Below are positions 48,689 to 50,296 of a stretch of DNA of 50,296 bases, piece after piece (positions within the stretch are counted from its first letter, which is position 1; each line of letters begins with the position of its first letter). Under the pieces are notes generated by a model. That model searched no databases and had not been told where the DNA came from. It worked only from the letters and a program-made list of their open reading frames with translations. The translations under genes and the position numbers were made by a program. Source of the stretch: Bacteroidales bacterium (GTDB lineage Bacteria > Bacteroidota > Bacteroidia > Bacteroidales > F082); NCBI GenBank assembly GCA_017439405.1, contig JAFSJF010000089.1:1-50296 (forward strand), written 5' to 3'.

Positions 48689-48851
48689 GTAGTTCGTACG
48701 AATGACTTATTACATTAGCATGAGGCACAACCTCGCCATTGGCAATGCCTCGTTCCGCTTCTTGAATACGGAGATGTGCCTCCATTGATGTCATAGGAGC
48801 AACATCAAGCACCTGCGAATCTATGTCTTCGAAAAAACCAATATCCCTCAT
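48669..48851 (-). CDS. Antitoxin of the RelE/ParE pair
   Basis: A 60-residue acidic protein starting at 48851 (MRDIGFFEDIDSQVLDVAPM); an upstream ATG at 48887 lies before the -7 box (TATTTTTG, 48875-48882) and is rejected. The C-terminal half (HLRIQEAERGIANGEVVPHA) looks like a helical toxin-binding arm. Its place directly before, and overlapping, the toxin gene gives the antitoxin role; the family itself I do not recognise. Confidence 0.7.
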   Translation of the reverse strand: MRDIGFFEDIDSQVLDVAPMTSMEAHLRIQEAERGIANGEVVPHANVISHSYELLEKYAG

Positions 48852-48874
48852 TTTTATTGCTTTTGATTTTGCTG

Positions 48875-48882
48875 CAAAAATA
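48875..48882 (-). promoter_or_regulatory. -7 promoter box of the toxin-antitoxin pair
   Basis: TATTTTTG on the minus strand, 23 bases before the antitoxin start at 48851. Confidence 0.6.
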
Positions 48883-48908
48883 CACATTTATTTGAAACAG
48901 ACGAACAT

Positions 48909-50296
48909 TTAAGTGGATTCACTCATCTTCTTCCGCCGTCTTCCGCGAATTTTGTCCACCATATTGACGGTGGTTCCAAGGTAATCCGCCTCCTCCTGGC
49001 GCGAGAGCTTGAAATAAGAGAGGATGTAGGACTTCCTTTCGTCCTCGTCCAAGTCGGGGTATTTCCGCCGAAGGGTTTCCACGAGGTCTGGATAAAGTTG
49101 GTCAACCACTTCTTGCATGGCCTCCCAATGGTCCTTGTCGCCGTAAACGGAGGTCTCCAAATCATTGAGGAGATTGGCCTTTTTGCCGCTATTCAGATAG
49201 TTGTCTAACAACAACATAATCCGCTGTTCCTTCTTTAAGGCCTCCGAAAGACGTCCGGCATAATCTTGCTGGATTTGCTCATGCTCGGCGTGCTTTTGCG
49301 CCAAATCATCGTTCTGCTGCTTGAAGTGGAAAAGCTCGGCATTGATTTCGGCCTCGCGTTTGCGCCTTCGTGCCAAACGGATTTGCGAGACCAACAACGC
49401 CGCCAAAACCAAAGTCGCCACCAAACTGACAATGACGATGATACGCTGCTTGATGATAATTTTGCGGTTCAATTCGTTCCGCATCACCTCGCTGTCGTAT
49501 TTATGGCTGATCAATGCAAGATTGTTCTCCTTTTGCTCCAATTCTCTTAGTTTGCTGCCTTCTTCATACAAACACCCATATTTGCAGGCGGTTTCATAAT
49601 CGCCGAGTTCTTCGGCAAAATCGGACAGGACACCATAATAGAACCAAGTATCCGCGTTGGGTTCGGTTTGGGATACAAGTTCCTCCAAACGGCTGTAATA
49701 ATAGTCCGCAGAATCCAAGTTGCCTGACTCGTAAAAGATGTTCCCCATGTCATGATAATAATACATCAGCACATTGTCGTCGGCGTCAGCCATCGAGGCT
49801 TGCCAAAACCGGTTGAGATAATCGGCTGACTTTTCGTACTCTCCTGCACTGAAATACATGGTATGAAAGGCAGACAAGACATTGCGTTTTGTTTCGGCAG
49901 ATCCGCTTCGGTCGGCATAGCTCATGGCCTGGTCCAAATAATACGCTGCACTATCAAATTGCTTGTGGAACTGATAGAAATCGCCCAACTCCCTCAGTGC
50001 TTCGGCACGGTCGGCATAGTCTTCGCCAAAGCCCTCTGCGGCAAACTTCAACAATGAAACAACGTCTTCTTTGTCGGCATAATAGCCCAAACAATGCGCG
50101 ATATTGAGTCGAGCGTGGGCAACCGTCAGGGGGTCATTGGCGGATAAACCGTAACGCTCCGCCTCCTTGAACAAGCGCATGGCATCCGCCTTGTTGCCCG
50201 AATCCAGCTGGATGCGAGCGTTTTCCAAGGCATCGTGGGCGGTTTGCCGTGCATCGCGGGAGGTGGGATGGCAAGCCGCCAACATTGCGATAAGGA
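48909..50296 (-). CDS. TPR lipoprotein-like membrane regulator with C-terminal HTH (5' end cut by window)
   Basis: At least 460 residues. The frame runs off the window; the residues before the first internal ATG (LIA, then MLAAC) form the end of a lipobox, so the true start lies beyond 50296. Order: lipid-anchored N-terminus, TPR repeats (about 10-265; DSGNKADAMRLFKEAERYGL, NLDSADYYYSRLEEL), one membrane helix (IVIVSLVATLVLAALLVSQI), a coiled coil (about 310-365) and a C-terminal HTH-like domain (YILSYFKLSRQEEADYLGTT). This layout matches TPR regulators of Bacteroidetes that sense outside the cytoplasm and bind DNA inside. Targets unknown. Confidence 0.85.
   Translation of the reverse strand, partial: LIAMLAACHPTSRDARQTAHDALENARIQLDSGNKADAMRLFKEAERYGLSANDPLTVAHARLNIAHCLGYYADKEDVVSLLKFAAEGFGEDYADRAEALRELGDFYQFHKQFDSAAYYLDQAMSYADRSGSAETKRNVLSAFHTMYFSAGEYEKSADYLNRFWQASMADADDNVLMYYYHDMGNIFYESGNLDSADYYYSRLEELVSQTEPNADTWFYYGVLSDFAEELGDYETACKYGCLYEEGSKLRELEQKENNLALISHKYDSEVMRNELNRKIIIKQRIIVIVSLVATLVLAALLVSQIRLARRRKREAEINAELFHFKQQNDDLAQKHAEHEQIQQDYAGRLSEALKKEQRIMLLLDNYLNSGKKANLLNDLETSVYGDKDHWEAMQEVVDQLYPDLVETLRRKYPDLDEDERKSYILSYFKLSRQEEADYLGTTVNMVDKIRGRRRKKMSEST

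Overview
The window is about 50 kb of a chromosome from a member of the Bacteroidota, most likely the order Bacteroidales. Three things point there. Many genes start 15-60 bases after a TAnnTTTG box, the -7 element of the Bacteroidetes sigma factor. A V-type ATPase operon has the order E, DUF2764, A, B, D, I, K. One protein ends in a type IX secretion sorting domain, next to fimbrillin-like lipoproteins, a SusC-like outer-membrane barrel and LytTR regulators. I saw no rRNA, tRNA, CRISPR array, transposase or phage gene. Most genes are moderately GC-rich; a few accessory genes are clearly richer in A+T.

Layout. 1-10.4 kb, mostly plus strand: pyrB-pyrI, lemA, a solitary AAA ATPase with its own palindrome array, a minus-strand two-gene surface-protein operon, a toxin-antitoxin pair whose toxin carries a stop codon, der, an S4-domain RNA-binding protein and a PagL-like outer-membrane protein. 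10.6-22 kb, minus strand: the V-type ATPase operon, opened at two places by unrelated genes. The larger opening holds a SatD-like gene with a nucleotide-cyclase-like fold plus HTH, a DUF3307 membrane protein, a secreted sorting-domain protein and a 54-residue secreted peptide. 22-26.4 kb: 5-formyltetrahydrofolate cyclo-ligase, divergent from a GH16-GH20 fusion glycosidase, then a membrane LytTR regulator. 26.4-27.9 kb: a second AAA ATPase bracketed by two near-identical dyads. 28-32.2 kb, minus strand: fabH-fabF-fabZ-acpP-fabG. 32.4-40.8 kb, minus strand: an outer-membrane barrel and a MacB-type export system (ATPase, two permeases, adaptor, TolC). 41-43 kb: an ECF sigma factor and a membrane protein with a SecD-like head. 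43-45 kb: a third AAA ATPase and an AbiEi-type antitoxin whose toxin is reduced to a remnant. 45.3-50.3 kb: an Ntn-hydrolase/HTH/membrane operon between two degenerate 33-bp-period repeat arrays, a DUF1573 protein, a ParE-type toxin-antitoxin pair and a TPR regulator cut by the window edge.

Two themes stand out. First, accessory regulatory genes (three AAA ATPases, SatD-like, AbiEi) each carry their own palindrome cluster at the promoter. Two of these clusters, and two orphan arrays with no such gene, share an exact 33-base period. Second, several families of long palindromic elements lie between co-directional genes, including inside the V-ATPase, fatty-acid and efflux operons. The best candidate for an undescribed system is the SatD-like/DUF3307 pair with its 29-bp tandem operator array. 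The AAA-ATPase/palindrome cassettes come next.
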